This document shows positions 1 to 10,163 of a stretch of DNA of 15,233 nucleotides, in pieces. How positions within the stretch are numbered: the stretch's first letter is position 1; every line of letters begins with the position of its first letter. The stretch is from Rostrohypoxylon terebratum (Eukaryota > Ascomycota > Sordariomycetes > Xylariales > Hypoxylaceae): contig MU386099.1 in the NCBI GenBank assembly GCA_022497145.1, positions 1 to 15,233 on the forward strand. Reading direction: 5' to 3'. Position numbers and translations under genes: made by a program. The notes under the pieces are model-generated. The model did no database searches, was not told the DNA's origin, and saw only the letters and a program-made list of their open reading frames with translations.

Positions 1-1450
1 CAACAGCTTCCAATAATAAGTGATGATAACCTCTTTGCAGGATTCCTGCCTGACCTGTATGCGACCTGGCTGCCAACTGTATCTTGGCATCCAGTTCCCG
101 TGTGACACTATGAATGCTAGGGAAAATGACGTAGCCGATGTATATCACTACGCATTTCATTAAATACTTTACCTGGATAAAACTCGAGAAGACGAAACAT
201 ATTACCATCCCGAATGCAGAAACGTGGTATTCATTCTCTCTGGTACTAGTATGTCCGACGCCAGACTAGCAGTCGCGATAAGATGGGAGGAAACCTATGG
301 GACAACTTCGGTGACTGGCTAGAGCCTGGAGCAATGTATACCGAATCAATGGGAAACCTGGATCCAGAAAAGTACTCTCATGAAGTATATTTTGGAGAAA
401 CTCCTTACAAAATGGCCGTTAGAGATCTGGAGGACTGGCTCTGTGATCTTGTCTCCTTTTCTCTAGAAGCTCGGGTTCCCATGAAGAACCTTTTTTTCGG
501 GACTTCTGTCGCAAAAAGCGATGCCGCTCGCTGCTAGTACGCAAATAAGGCGTATAGGTGACGACTTATATCTTTTCTTCTTCGTCAAGCCTTGTTATCC
601 AAGATGTATACCGTAGACTTAGTTCAGGCCACAGCCGGCTCTTTTATACTTACTTTCTTTATTGGAGCTAGCCGATGAAAGTAAGGGACTCGAAAACGTC
701 GAGGTTTGCGTAGCTGGTAGGCTTGAGCGCTGAATCATGTCCTCCTGTCGCGCGCACCAACAGTTCACACGTTAGGTTAGGACCTTACCGAGGAAGATAT
801 GCGGGGATAATATGTTGTGTGGATAGGACTGTTTGTTGTCTACCCGTCATATATCGCCCTTTGAAAAAGAAGAGATAATGATTTCCCTCGTCCGCAAAGC
901 CGATGACGTTTTCCCCTAGTTTCTTTCGGTAGCGGACAGACAGATCCGAGAACTAAAGAATGACGACTCAACCGAGATGCTATACCTACGAGTTGAAAAA
1001 ATGCCTGGTAAACTTTCAACGCTCTATTACGACATGTGGTCTCGGATGAACGGAGACACAAAACTACACCGGGCACTCGTAGCATTAGGTATACTTCAAT
1101 TTACTGATCATCCTAAATGACCAGATTCATTTGTAGGCCCTTCCACTTCCAGCTGCCGCAGCTAGTTCCTATTCATCGCTGTATTAGAACACAGTGTCTG
1201 AGACACGTCAATAGACAGAAGAAACACGGCGAGCTTCACGGCCCTATAAAACTTGCGTAGGAGAGTCCGAAATGACATGACAATCCGTTGGGTAGGTCTA
1301 GTATAAATTGTCGACTTCAGGAATGAACCCGCATAGAGAGAAGCGACCCTATGCAACAATCTTTGATGACGTACGAAAATACAGCCGTCCAGTTCATCTA
1401 CCGAACCGCTTACGATCATCTGAACATAGAAGAGGGGATTCGTGTCTGCG
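1..1450 (+). pseudogene. Decayed NACHT NTPase (fungal NLR-like) gene, left part outside the window
   Basis: Family motifs of fungal NACHT proteins occur in the right order but in shifting frames. A pre-NACHT linker (MNARENDVADVYHYAFH, 110-160) runs into a stop at 161. FGDWLEPG lies near 308-331. At 351-379 a Walker A reads GKPGSRK then, after a one-base loss, STLMKYIL; the lysine-loop Gly is Arg (GGA to AGA). The segment GLENVEVCVAGR (about 688-723) matches the conserved strand before the usual SRPW motif. At 881-1120 LVRKADDVFP, a stop at 917-919 where the family has Trp, then DRQIRELKNDDSTEMLYLRVEKMP in pieces and LSTLYYDMWSRM match the post-NACHT helices. VQFIYRTAYDHL (1387-1422) matches the downstream HRTAxDFL motif. 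Intact members are cytosolic signalling ATPases linked to allorecognition. The lesions include transitions expected from repeat-induced point mutation plus small indels. Both ends are uncertain. That it is a NACHT remnant is well supported; its N-terminal effector domain is not visible. Confidence 0.8.
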
Positions 1451-3400
1451 AATGCGATCTTATATCTCCCGGCGCAACCGGGCGCAACATATACCCTACT
1501 AGCGGAAGGGAAGCTAGTAACACAGCTGTTATTCGGGCCATCGCCCAGGATCATCCTTCACATCATAATGCCATTAGCGTGGGCCACACAGAATAGCCTC
1601 CAAAACACCCTTGGTCGAATGCTACAACTTACAGTTATCATGATAAAGTTGGAACACCGATTTTCCGCCTTATGCTATCGTTCGCACTTTTCTCGGCCTT
1701 TACAGATTTCATCTCATCAGTATCGCCGAGAAGCCCAATCCAGAAATATTAGTCACGGATGTTCTACCATGCGTATTTCCCTCTGTCAAACCTCAAAAAT
1801 CAAAACTCTTCCAAATTCATATAATTAGATAAACTTCACCCTTCTGTAGAACCACTGACATACCTCGGCGCAGATCTGAATTCTAAGAAGTTTATTGTAA
1901 GGGATCAGATATCGATGTAGTATGTATGCTGAGAATTAGTCTCCCCGTCATATTTCGCGGTTACTTTGGGATATTCATCACAAGGGTATTCGATAGGTCG
2001 ACGTCTCTGCCGGAGATGGCGACCGTGTATAAAGGGCTGCAGATTTTCGTGGAAAACCAAACGGATCTCGAAGAACGCTTGCCGTTAAGCATTCGACTGA
2101 ATATGCGTCGTGAGAACAAGAGATTTCTCAGTGGGGTCTTGATCGTTTACTTCCATGCAACGTAGAGTCGAAGGTACAGGACACGTGGCCTTGGCACGGT
2201 GGGCTTTCTTTTCTACCTGAACGTAGCAACGCCGGCCATGGTTGCATATGAAAATCAACGTAGAAGAAATCATCTTGACATTTCGTCATCTTCCTTCGGA
2301 TATGATTCGATCCAAGCATACTTCAAGGACAAAGAAGCTTCAACGAACGCAGGAAATCGCGTATCAATAATAGCTTTCAGAGAAACCCTCGGATACGACG
2401 TGAAGTATCACTGCTTATCGCGGTAGCACTTTATATACGAGCTTTTCACTCTTCTGTTGCGCTACTTACGAGGTGAAGAAACCGTGGAGCTATCTCAGGA
2501 GACATACTAATATGTTATGGATATCGTATGTGATATTCAGAACGAGCCATCTAGATATTCGTAGTTAGATAGTGAATCTCCCAAAAATGACACAGATTTC
2601 AAGATTATTCTGTCCTTTCTGGTCGACCGAGAATGCAGCTACTGTTGGGATAGTCTGAGTGCAGATCTCTGAGAAGCGATCGGATTGTCTCTTTTCTTGC
2701 TGCAAAGGTGGCATTATATCGAGTGATGCTACGTCTGAGAAGATGGATCCGGTTTTATTACGAGCATCTGGTTGCTTATACCTAATAACGTGCAAGGGTC
2801 TGATAGTACCTAGAGTATTTTTTCTGCATGCTGATCGGTTGGTTTCCTGGCTTGGGCTTATTCAAATTCAAAACAAGCAGATACCTACTAGGTACGGAGC
2901 CGGACAAGAACGAAGTTGCCGCCGTCGCCCAGGAGTGCGCGTGAGGGTGCGATAAGGTGCCAACTTCTAGTGACGATACTATCTATTCTAGTAGTATCAT
3001 TCATGGATGACGTTAACACGAACTGTTATGAAGGATTGGAGTACTCGGGCGTCCAGTGTTGCCTGTCTGTATCTCTAACACTGGATCGGCTTCTCGACTG
3101 ACATACGTACTAGGCATTGTACGGGTGTACCTAGTGCATGAGCTGCAAGGGGAGGTTGCTTGCCTAGCAGTCTCGATGTGGTAGAAGGAAAGAATTGGGA
3201 CAGGTGGCGGTCCGCTCTACGTACCTAGTTACGTCGGATAGATCGGTTCGGCTCGATCCGAACGACAGGGGTGAATATGTACCTAGTCTAAACCCGATAT
3301 GGATACCGTGTATCTACGGTACTTCGCATGCAGGCAACATGACGTTCTGCGCTAGTCAACCCGTCGATTATTAAAATGTTTGCTCATTCTACATAAAATA
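1451..3400. other. Decayed DNA without a recognisable gene
   Basis: No open frame here looks like a known family. Short open stretches (for example 1926-2165, 2199-2426 and 2659-2955 on the plus strand) end at stops and do not join through good splice signals. The left part may be the worn 3' end of the NACHT gene, whose C-terminal repeats, if any, cannot be recognised. The right part (about 2800-3300) is rich in CTAG/GTAC words such as GTACCTAG (2806-2813 region, 3130s, 3220s, 3270s). I see no transposon ends, RNA gene or tandem array. Confidence 0.5.
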
Positions 3401-3880
3401 CCTACCTAATACTGGACCACCATTGGCTGATTTAATCAAATAAGGTTGACAATTTAGAGTTTCTTCACGGTTTTAGCGTAGCAAACTCGGCATTATTTTA
3501 ATATTACATAATTAATTAAGCCCTTAACGACGACTGGGCGGGAAATCAGCCACAGCTTCAGCCAATCAAAAAATAGTATCACCACAGACCCACCGTGATT
3601 TTCTAACCATTTGCCAAGCTCGAGGCTGATTTATTCAACTTCTTCCTTTCTCAACCTTCCAGCCTCGTCATCACGTCTCTGAATTTCATCTTCAACCCGT
3701 ATTCGACCAATGAAATCCCGCCATTAAATTAATTCCTTACTGATTCGCTTACTGATTCGAGCATATATTCTGGCTGATTTAAACCAAGCCTGCAAAAACC
3801 CTAGGTAATTAAAGCAAACTCGCCTTAATTTCGTTCAATCGTAATTCACCGTCACCGCTCGTGATTCAACTTGTCCCGTA
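3401..3880 (+). promoter_or_regulatory. AT-rich upstream region of TAF6 with CCAAT boxes and a repeated GGCTGATTTA word
   Basis: The base composition switches here to AT-rich DNA with many TTAATT/ATTAAT words. GGCTGATTTA occurs exactly three times on the same strand, at 3425-3434, 3624-3633 and 3772-3781, and a related ACTGATTCG occurs twice near 3740-3760. CCAAT pentamers lie near 3564 and 3708 on the plus strand, and ATTGG overlaps the first GGCTGATTTA copy. The position upstream of the TAF6 leader suggests promoter DNA; the function of the repeated word is inference. Confidence 0.35.
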
Positions 3881-4520
3881 GGTACTACTTAAATCACCCC
3901 GCCGCCCACCCCACTATTAAAGACTCTCTCTAATCCAGGTTCTCATCTACAGAGAAAAACTTTTGCACACAGACGAAAACCTTTCATCATTCGTCATTGC
4001 TTCCGCCTCTTGTGATTCTCCCAATCCTCATTCATCCATTTTCATCAGTCGCGCCTGCTGGCAACTCGCAATCTCTTCTAGAACGTCACTAGCATTCGGA
4101 AGCGTCTCTAGCAGCTCTCCGCGAGTGGCATTCAGCGTTCGAGTGGGCAACTTTCCCTCGTAGGTAAATTTCGCAGCCTGAAGCTCCAACCACCGCTTCA
4201 GCTGCTCCGTAGATCTTGTCATCTCCATTTGCATTTCGACCGCTAACCTCCATCAAGTCTCAATGGTAGTCGGCATCCGTCATCAATCTGCCTTGCCTTG
4301 CTATACCCGTCACTAGGGCTAGCGAGCAGCCTTCCCATCTCTACACCTCGCGGCGCTGATCTCGTACCAACCGGACGAGAACTCAGTACGTCCCATATTC
4401 CGTCGCAAGACGCAGACCTTGTGAGCATGCGATCATCCTTGCTTCGCCACCTCTGACAAGACGCTAACAGATCAGCAGCTCCCCTCAACCTCTATTCTCA
4501 TCCACCAGAAGTTATCCGCG
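3881..4520 (+). other. CT-rich leader (probable 5' UTR) of TAF6
   Basis: About 640 bases without a convincing gene, pyrimidine-rich on the plus strand and ending at the TAF6 start codon, as is common for transcribed leaders in filamentous ascomycetes. An unproven leader intron is possible: a GTAAAT donor at 4164, a CTAAC branch word at 4464-4468 and an AG at 4475. A purine-rich minus-strand frame at 4028-4234 is most simply explained as the complement of this CT-rich leader. Confidence 0.4.
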
Positions 4521-6048
4521 ATGGCAGCGTCCGGAAACTCTCGTCTTCCCCCCGTGGACCTGTCCGTCGGCGGCAAGGCGCCAATCATCGACCAGAAGCC
4601 TCTCTGGAACCAAGACACGGTTCGCGACGTGGCCGAGTCTGTCGGCGCTGCTAAGATCAGCGACGACAGCCTCCGCGCTCTCACCCAGGATACTGAGTAT
4701 CGCATGGGCCAGGTCGTAGTGGAATCCTTGCGCGGAATGCGTAACACCAAACGCGACAACATGACCGTCCAAGACATCAATGGTGCCTTGCGACTTCTGG
4801 ATGTTGAGCCGATGTTCGGTTACGACTCCGACCGCCCTCTCAAGTACGGGGAGGCCAATCTGGGCTCTCAGGCGCTCTACTACGTGGAGGATGAAGAGGT
4901 CGAGCTGGAGAAGATGATCAACGCTCCGCTGCCAAAGATACCCAAGGACACGTTCATGACGGGTACGTATCGCCTCGGCCTGGAAGACGACGCCGTCTAC
5001 GATTTACTAACTGTCGATAGGACACTACCTCGCCATCGACGGAGTCCTCACCGTGTGTCCAGAGAACCTTTCGCCGGCAGAGCTCAAGTCTCACGATCTC
5101 TTGCCGAAAGGCTCTGGCGCAAACCCCGCGCTTGCCGCGCTCTCGGGTCAGGACCAGCCCGTGTTCAAGCCCGCTGTTAAGCACGCAGTTTCGCAGGAGC
5201 TCGTCTTGTACTTCCAGAAGATCCAAGCTGCTCTCATGGACGACAGCGAGGACGAGGAGGTGGAGCGACTGCGCGGGGCCGCGCTGGAGTCGGTCGCTAC
5301 TGAACCTGGCATCCACCAGCTGCTGCCGTACTTCAGCACGTGGATCACCCATCAGACGACGCAGAGTCTTGACGACGTCTTCACTCTCCGGCGTATGATG
5401 GAGCTGGTATACTCTCTCCTCAGCAACCGGCACCTCTTCCTGGCCCAGTACGCGGTGCCCTTCGCCACCGCAGTCCTCACGGCTCTCCTGCACCGCAAGG
5501 TGATCCCGCTGAACGACTTCGAGTCGATGAAAAAGCAATACCAGCTTAGAGAGCTGGCTGCGGACGTGCTTGGTCACATCACGAAGAAGTTCTCTAGGGA
5601 CAACACGCCGCTTCTCCCAATGCTCCTTCGATCTTGCGTAAAAGCCATGCTGAACACGAATAACCCTCCAACCGTGTGGTTCGGGGCTATCTCAGGCATC
5701 GGTCATTGCGCCAACAACGAGGGAATCAAGATGCTCCTCATCCAGAACCTCAAGGATTTCGAGAAGGGCATGCTCGTTCCTCTTATTCAGAAGAACACGG
5801 AGATGAGCCGCATCGAGTCTGAGGCCTTGGTGGGCGCCATCATGAAGGCGCTGCAGAGGCTGACGGGCGACCACATGCCCATGGGCGGCATGAACGGGTT
5901 CTCGAGCGAATCCGAGTCGGCCCGCGTCAAGGCTCTGGTCGGCGACGTCGTGGGCGAACGGATCCTCCAACTAGGTGATCATAAGCTGAACCTAGCAGTG
6001 CTGGACGCCCAACTCTACGTCGGCGACTGGATCCAACCTCGGGTGTGA
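4521..6048 (+). CDS. TAF6: Transcription initiation factor TFIID subunit 6 (TAF6; also a SAGA subunit)
   Basis: Two exons, 4521-4962 and 5021-6048, predict 489 residues. The 58-bp intron has donor GTACGT, a perfect TACTAAC branch site at 5005-5011 and acceptor TAG; splicing restores GHYLAIDGV, the conserved block just after the histone-fold half. Residues about 29-94 form the TAF6 histone fold (LWNQDTVRDVAESVG, DTEYRMGQVVVESLRGMR, ending in ALRLLDVEPMFGY), which pairs with TAF9. Residues about 200-480 form the C-terminal HEAT-repeat domain (LLPYFSTWI, RRMMELVYSLLSN, TVWFGAISGIGHCANNEG). Length and ends fit fungal TAF6. The chosen ATG directly follows the CT-rich leader, and the histone fold starts some 28 residues in, as expected. 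The protein acts in the nucleus in RNA polymerase II preinitiation-complex assembly. The frame is intact with GC-rich codons, unlike the decayed DNA to the left. It converges with the SDHC gene. Confidence 0.97.
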
Positions 6049-6568
6049 GTTGGAGTAGTAAAGTTGGCGGTGCAGAGGTCTGGCGTTGGGTTTTTTCCTG
6101 AAATTGGCATGGAGGGAGTTTGGGGGTTCGGGGTTTCCGGAGTTTGAGGGAGAGTTTTAGGAGGGGTTTTTGTCTCTGTTTGCTTAGCTGTGTTTTCCGT
6201 CGCATTTGCCCTTTGCGGGATGCGAAAGTCAGACCGTCAGACCACGCGTATTGTCATTCCGCATATCCATCGCAAATCTCGCGTGGAGGAAGCCGTACTA
6301 CGCTACTACGTCAAACGCAAGGCATAGGTCGCTGGCTCGTGGGAATAGACAAAGGAATCTGTTCCCCGTAACATGCATCATGAGAAAGAGTGACACTGAA
6401 AACTTGACTTTGTGATTTCATTCATTCACCACGTTGTAATCTACAAGTAAGATCTAATTATGGTGGTTCGTTTGCGAAGACTGTGGAAGTCTCCCGCCTA
6501 GAGCTAATTCGTTCATCCTCTGTCCTATCGTACTTCAGAAATCCCTTCCTCCACCCCCACTGACCATA
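6049..6568. other. Convergent intergenic region between TAF6 and SDHC
   Basis: This 520-bp gap holds the two 3' ends. The TAF6-proximal part is G/T-rich (6060-6200) and the SDHC-proximal part more AT-rich (6400-6480). Frames in it have no family resemblance. I see no RNA gene or repeat. Confidence 0.5.
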
Positions 6569-7438
6569 TCACAACAGGAACACGGCGCCGAGAGTCGCGA
6601 CGACGCTGGTACCCAATACGAGATAACTAGTCTTCTGGATAACGGGCTTCTTAAACCCTCGAGCGGTGTCCCAGACGAGATGGCGGATGCCATTGCTGAA
6701 GTGGAAGAAGAAGGGCCAGGCGATCACCGCCTTCAACCCGGTCTTCAGGACGGGAGGTAGGGTGGCGGCGGCCTCGGCGAGCGTGGCGGACTCGACGTGC
6801 CAGCCGGTCAGAGGAGCGACGAGGTAGGCGATAGAAAAGGCGTAGAGGGAAGTCGAGAGCGCTTGTCCGGTGATTCGCGTCCAGATCGAAGCGCCGAACC
6901 AGGTCTGGCTGTAGTCGTAGGCTGTCAGATGCGGCGAGACGGGGCGCTGGCGACGTTGGGATGCGAGGAGGGATTGGGCGTCGTCTTGGGTGAGCTTTTG
7001 CGTGGATGCGCCTCTGCGTAGGCCGCGGGTGTCAGTATTACGTACAAGTCGGTTACCACAAACCTGGGTCTTCGCCGTGATCTCGCACGCGACGATCTTT
7101 ACGGGGATAGACCGGACGGAGAGATGGAGAGGGCCGAAACCGAGAAGGCTTACCTGATCTGAGAGCTCGCGGCGTTCATCCCCAAGGCGAGGCGGGGGAG
7201 GTTCTGGGAGAGGAAGAGCGCATTGGGCTTGGCGGCGGCTACTGTTCACAAGCCAGTTAGCGAACCTAAGCTATGACGTTTTATCCTGACATTCTTCGGC
7301 AAGTTCTTTTATCTAGCGCCCCTCGACAGAGAGAGGATCTAGACGATCCGTAATGGGATAATGGCGAAATGGGACGAGACGAGATGATAGGTACATGCCT
7401 TGCCGTAGCGCCCGAATGCCAACTCTCTGCGCGATCAT
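6569..7438 (-). CDS. Succinate dehydrogenase cytochrome b556 subunit (SDHC), mitochondrial inner membrane; possibly a paralogue
   Basis: Three exons on the minus strand (7438-7399, 7241-7154, 7013-6569) predict 190 residues. The start gives MIAQRVGIRALRQ and exon 2 gives AAKPNALFL, both typical of the fungal SDHC presequence. Exon 3 holds RPVSPHL (66-72), the quinone-site S85xxxR89 followed by ITG, and FFHFSNGIRHLVWD (145-158), in which H147 is the expected haem b ligand. Three membrane helices follow the family pattern (about 90-111, 128-150, 172-189). The protein anchors complex II and binds ubiquinone with SDHD. Intron 2 (7153-7014, 140 bp) has donor GTAAGC and acceptor CAG. Intron 1 (7398-7242, 157 bp) only keeps frame if the donor is GC (AAG|GCATGT). 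The segment AYDYSQTWFGASIWTRITG differs from the usual fungal IYxPQxTW...S..(H/N)RITG, so a divergent paralogue is possible. CCAAT boxes lie upstream. Confidence 0.9.
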
Positions 7439-7699
7439 CGTGTTGAAAAATGCGACCGAAATTCTCTTTAATCCGTCCTGCAATTCCTACTCAGAGGTAT
7501 CGACTTAAACCCTCGAGGTTGTCGGAGATGACGGTCGACGACAATTCAATTATCGCGGGGACAATCGAACGGTAAGAGGCAACTCGTAAACGGACTCGAA
7601 TTCGAATGAAGCGTTGACGGTGATGCGTTCGTTAAATGTTGAATCGGTTAAAAATCGATAAAGATTGAACGGAATAAGGAAATCCAGAGTTACTTCCGA

Positions 7700-7828
7700 C
7701 CAATCCCACCTCTACCCTCGGCTGATGATCAGACCAATCAAATCACATATGATGTTTGATGACCACCGTCATAGAAAAGAAGTATCGAAGTACCGAGGTA
7801 CTGAAGTACCTTCGATTAATCACATTGG
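7700..7828 (-). promoter_or_regulatory. CCAAT-box cluster upstream of SDHC
   Basis: Pentamers CCAAT at 7700-7704 and 7734-7738 and ATTGG at 7824-7828 lie about 260-390 bases upstream of the SDHC start. The HAP/CBC complex is known to bind CCAAT and to control respiratory-chain genes in fungi, so control of SDHC by it is a reasonable inference. Five-base words are common by chance, hence the modest confidence. A perfect inverted repeat, AGGTACT-GA-AGTACCT (7796-7811), sits inside the cluster. Confidence 0.35.
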
Positions 7829-9380
7829 GCGTGAATCCACAACAAAATGCCAAGCACTGTACATAGTCTATCACGTGAGATGGTCTGTGCAGCAGCGGAC
7901 GCCCAGACAAAATTGATCTCGGCGCAAATTTCTTCTTCTAGGTATTTCTTCCTCCTTTCTTCTCCTCAGATAGCACGGAGCGTCCAGACCGCTGATGTTC
8001 TTCTACAACGATGGAACATCGCCTGAGGTCGAAGATGGCGCAAGCCATTATGGATGTCTCTCAGAGTAACTATTCTTGGGAAAGAAGGATCCTTCGTTAA
8101 TCTCGGCGTCGAGCTGCTCCCCGTCTCGACGTCGTTTCATTTAGAGATCTACATTCGGGTGTTGTCTGTTGGCGGCGTGATGGGGATGTGTAGAATATCG
8201 TGAACTCGGGCTACTCATTGACCTCTGCCGTGGCCATCTTGATCAAGTTAGCTTCGTACCGTGCTCGCAAACATTCGACTCGAAACTAACGAGAGTTGAT
8301 CATGGACAAGGACGAGGATGAAGATACAACCTTATTCCAGTGCTCCAGTACTTGGTTATTCGGGCATCTGTGAACGCTGCATACCTAGGTACCGACCTAG
8401 CATGTAAAATAATTTATGTGCGTAACTACGTCGTATTTGGGTATTTTGCGAAATAATGGTGATGTTTTGTCATGAAGGCAATCGAAGTCGTTACCTGCTG
8501 CTATGCGTATAATTCCCTACTAGATACCTGTTAACAATCTTGGGTATCATATCCTAAAATACTTACTCCCTCATCTGTTTTCCTGTTTTCTTTTTCTTCT
8601 CCCGGATACGAAAGCCCTGATCAACCACCTCAGCAACCTAAGATGCTATTCAGTCCACCGAACCTCCCCGTGGTATGTCTGCGGCTACAATAAGGGACTC
8701 GGCGAGAAGCCTCGGATTTGATTTACGGTGGACTAATCTACTAGGTATTTTACAGCTATCGGCTCCGTCATTCGCCTAATCGACGGTTCTAAGGTCCCTC
8801 CACCGGGGGGAAGATGGGTGACCTCAATATTTATCGCTACTTAACTGTACGGTCTTGTAGCGTCCGGCTTCCCCTGTAACGGACTATACGAGCGACCAAT
8901 AAATCGTTTAGTCATCGAATTCAAGCCACAAAGAATGACATCCCCCATTCGCAGATGTTGCGTGTCGCGAGGGACCTAGGTCATTCCTCTATAGAAACGT
9001 TGCCCGTCCAACGTCGCTGTATCGAGCTCATTCCCGCTCACAAGAAACGGACCCTAGATCCAGACGCCTTAGTCCGAACTTGACAGCACACTGGCGCAGA
9101 TGATTACGACTAGGCTGGTTTCCCCAAGCAAATACCAGGAACAGCATTTGTGAGAGCACCACAGGTAGATTTTCGGGAATGGGTGGCTATTCTCTCGATC
9201 GGCTACTGGAAGATGACCAATAGAGGCCTGCAACATTTTGATCGGGCGACCAAGAGGTTCAAAGTATGGGATAACCACTTCTAGAGCATGGTATCAAATT
9301 TCCTTCCAATAAGTACGAATCATGGGTAAATCTAATGCCGCGCCGGCTCAAGTAGGAAAGGGGCTGGGCAAAGGAAGTGA
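7829..9380. other. Intergenic region without a convincing gene
   Basis: Beyond the SDHC promoter I see pyrimidine-rich patches (7928-7970, 8575-8608) and scattered CCTAGGTA-type words (8382-8400, 8740s, 8975). One spot looks like a worn gene start. After the 8575-8608 pyrimidine patch, ATG at 8643 opens ten codons to a GTATGT donor at 8673, with an ACTAAT branch word and a TTTACAG acceptor at 8755. The next exon then meets a stop after seven codons. The minus-strand frame at 9278-9069 (69 codons) is open but not recognisable. No RNA genes or mobile-element ends were found. Confidence 0.4.
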
Positions 9381-9381
9381 C

Positions 9382-10044
9382 CTACAATGAGCCCGTCTTG
9401 GGCAGTGAGGTCCTAGGACCTAGGTTATCTATGTCTAGATCGCTCACAATTCGGACAATCTTCTGTACAAAGACTTCTTGACAGACGGGCTTGGGTTGGA
9501 TATAAATTGAGATGGCACTGCCCAAAAATGCGCCGTCACATTTCCCAGCATTGGATCGGTTAGAGCTATCGCTGGCTACTTTGAATAGGGCGGGTCGGAA
9601 CTCATGTGCCTATGGCAAGCATCTAGCTTCTTAAGTATAAGGGTCTTAGGATACACTCTGGCTCTGCCCTCATATGGGTAATATCGTAGATAGCTGGAGA
9701 ACGCAGCTCCGCGGACATATACGCATCGCGCATCGTATCTTCGTCATCGATAACTAGTACCTACTAGTTTGCGGCACCACGTCGGAGCGCGCTTGGATGA
9801 GCAAATCAGTAGATATCACATACATCGTATCACGAAGTATTTCCCAACAGTAATTGCCGTATCTTGGACAGAGGAGCCATGAAACAGCCGTATTATCTGA
9901 TTCGTTATCAGATCTTTGTGAGACTGTGTCAAGCAATGTAGCACAGGTGGACCGTCGTTCTGTGGTTAGGCTGAAGAGGTTGGCAAGTAGATAATGTACA
10001 TGTAAGAGATTTTGGCCTTCATGATATCGATTCTGTTGCCTCAC
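9382..10044 (-). pseudogene. Probable decayed gene of unknown family
   Basis: Three open minus-strand pieces follow one another in different frames. Piece one, 10044-9754, contains HEGQNLLHVHYLLANLFSL and WLLCPRYGNYCWEILRD. Piece two, about 9757-9626, contains LVIDDEDTMRDAYMSAELR and ends at a stop at 9625-9623. Piece three, about 9612-9382, contains AHEFRPALFKVASDSSNRS and SIYIQPKPVCQEVFVQKIV. The pieces abut almost exactly, as expected for one coding sequence with two frameshifts and a stop. I do not recognise the family and see no catalytic motif. The plus strand also has open pieces here (for example a frame beginning MALPKNAPSHFPALDRLEL near 9510), so even the strand is not certain. Confidence 0.38.
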
Positions 10045-10163
10045 ATCTTGCGTATTTGAAACCTCATCATCGCCCCAAAGTACGCTTAGTTCTGGGGTAG
10101 CCGCTCGTCCTCAATACACGTTTATCCTAAAGCTTAAGATCCTCCCTTGCTTCAAGAATCAAC

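Noticed and set aside
283..537. An 84-codon plus-strand open frame as a stand-alone small gene
   Set aside because: Its pieces match the NACHT pseudogene, partly out of frame (the Walker A runs through it in another frame), so it is not an independent gene.
771..783. TTAGGTTAGG, a possible internal telomere remnant
   Set aside because: Only two five-base units, not matching the TTAGGG unit of this genome; chance is sufficient.
4028..4234. A 68-codon minus-strand frame rich in Glu, Lys and Leu that looks like a small helical protein
   Set aside because: It is the complement of the CT-rich TAF6 leader, which by itself gives purine-rich, charged codons. No family resemblance or splice context supports it.
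4954..5577. A 207-codon minus-strand frame
   Set aside because: It is the antisense shadow of TAF6 exon 2, crosses the TAF6 intron and has no family motif.
9250..9270. GGTTCAAAGT, a possible tRNA B box
   Set aside because: It does not match the GGTTCGANNCC consensus, and no A box or acceptor stem can be folded around it.
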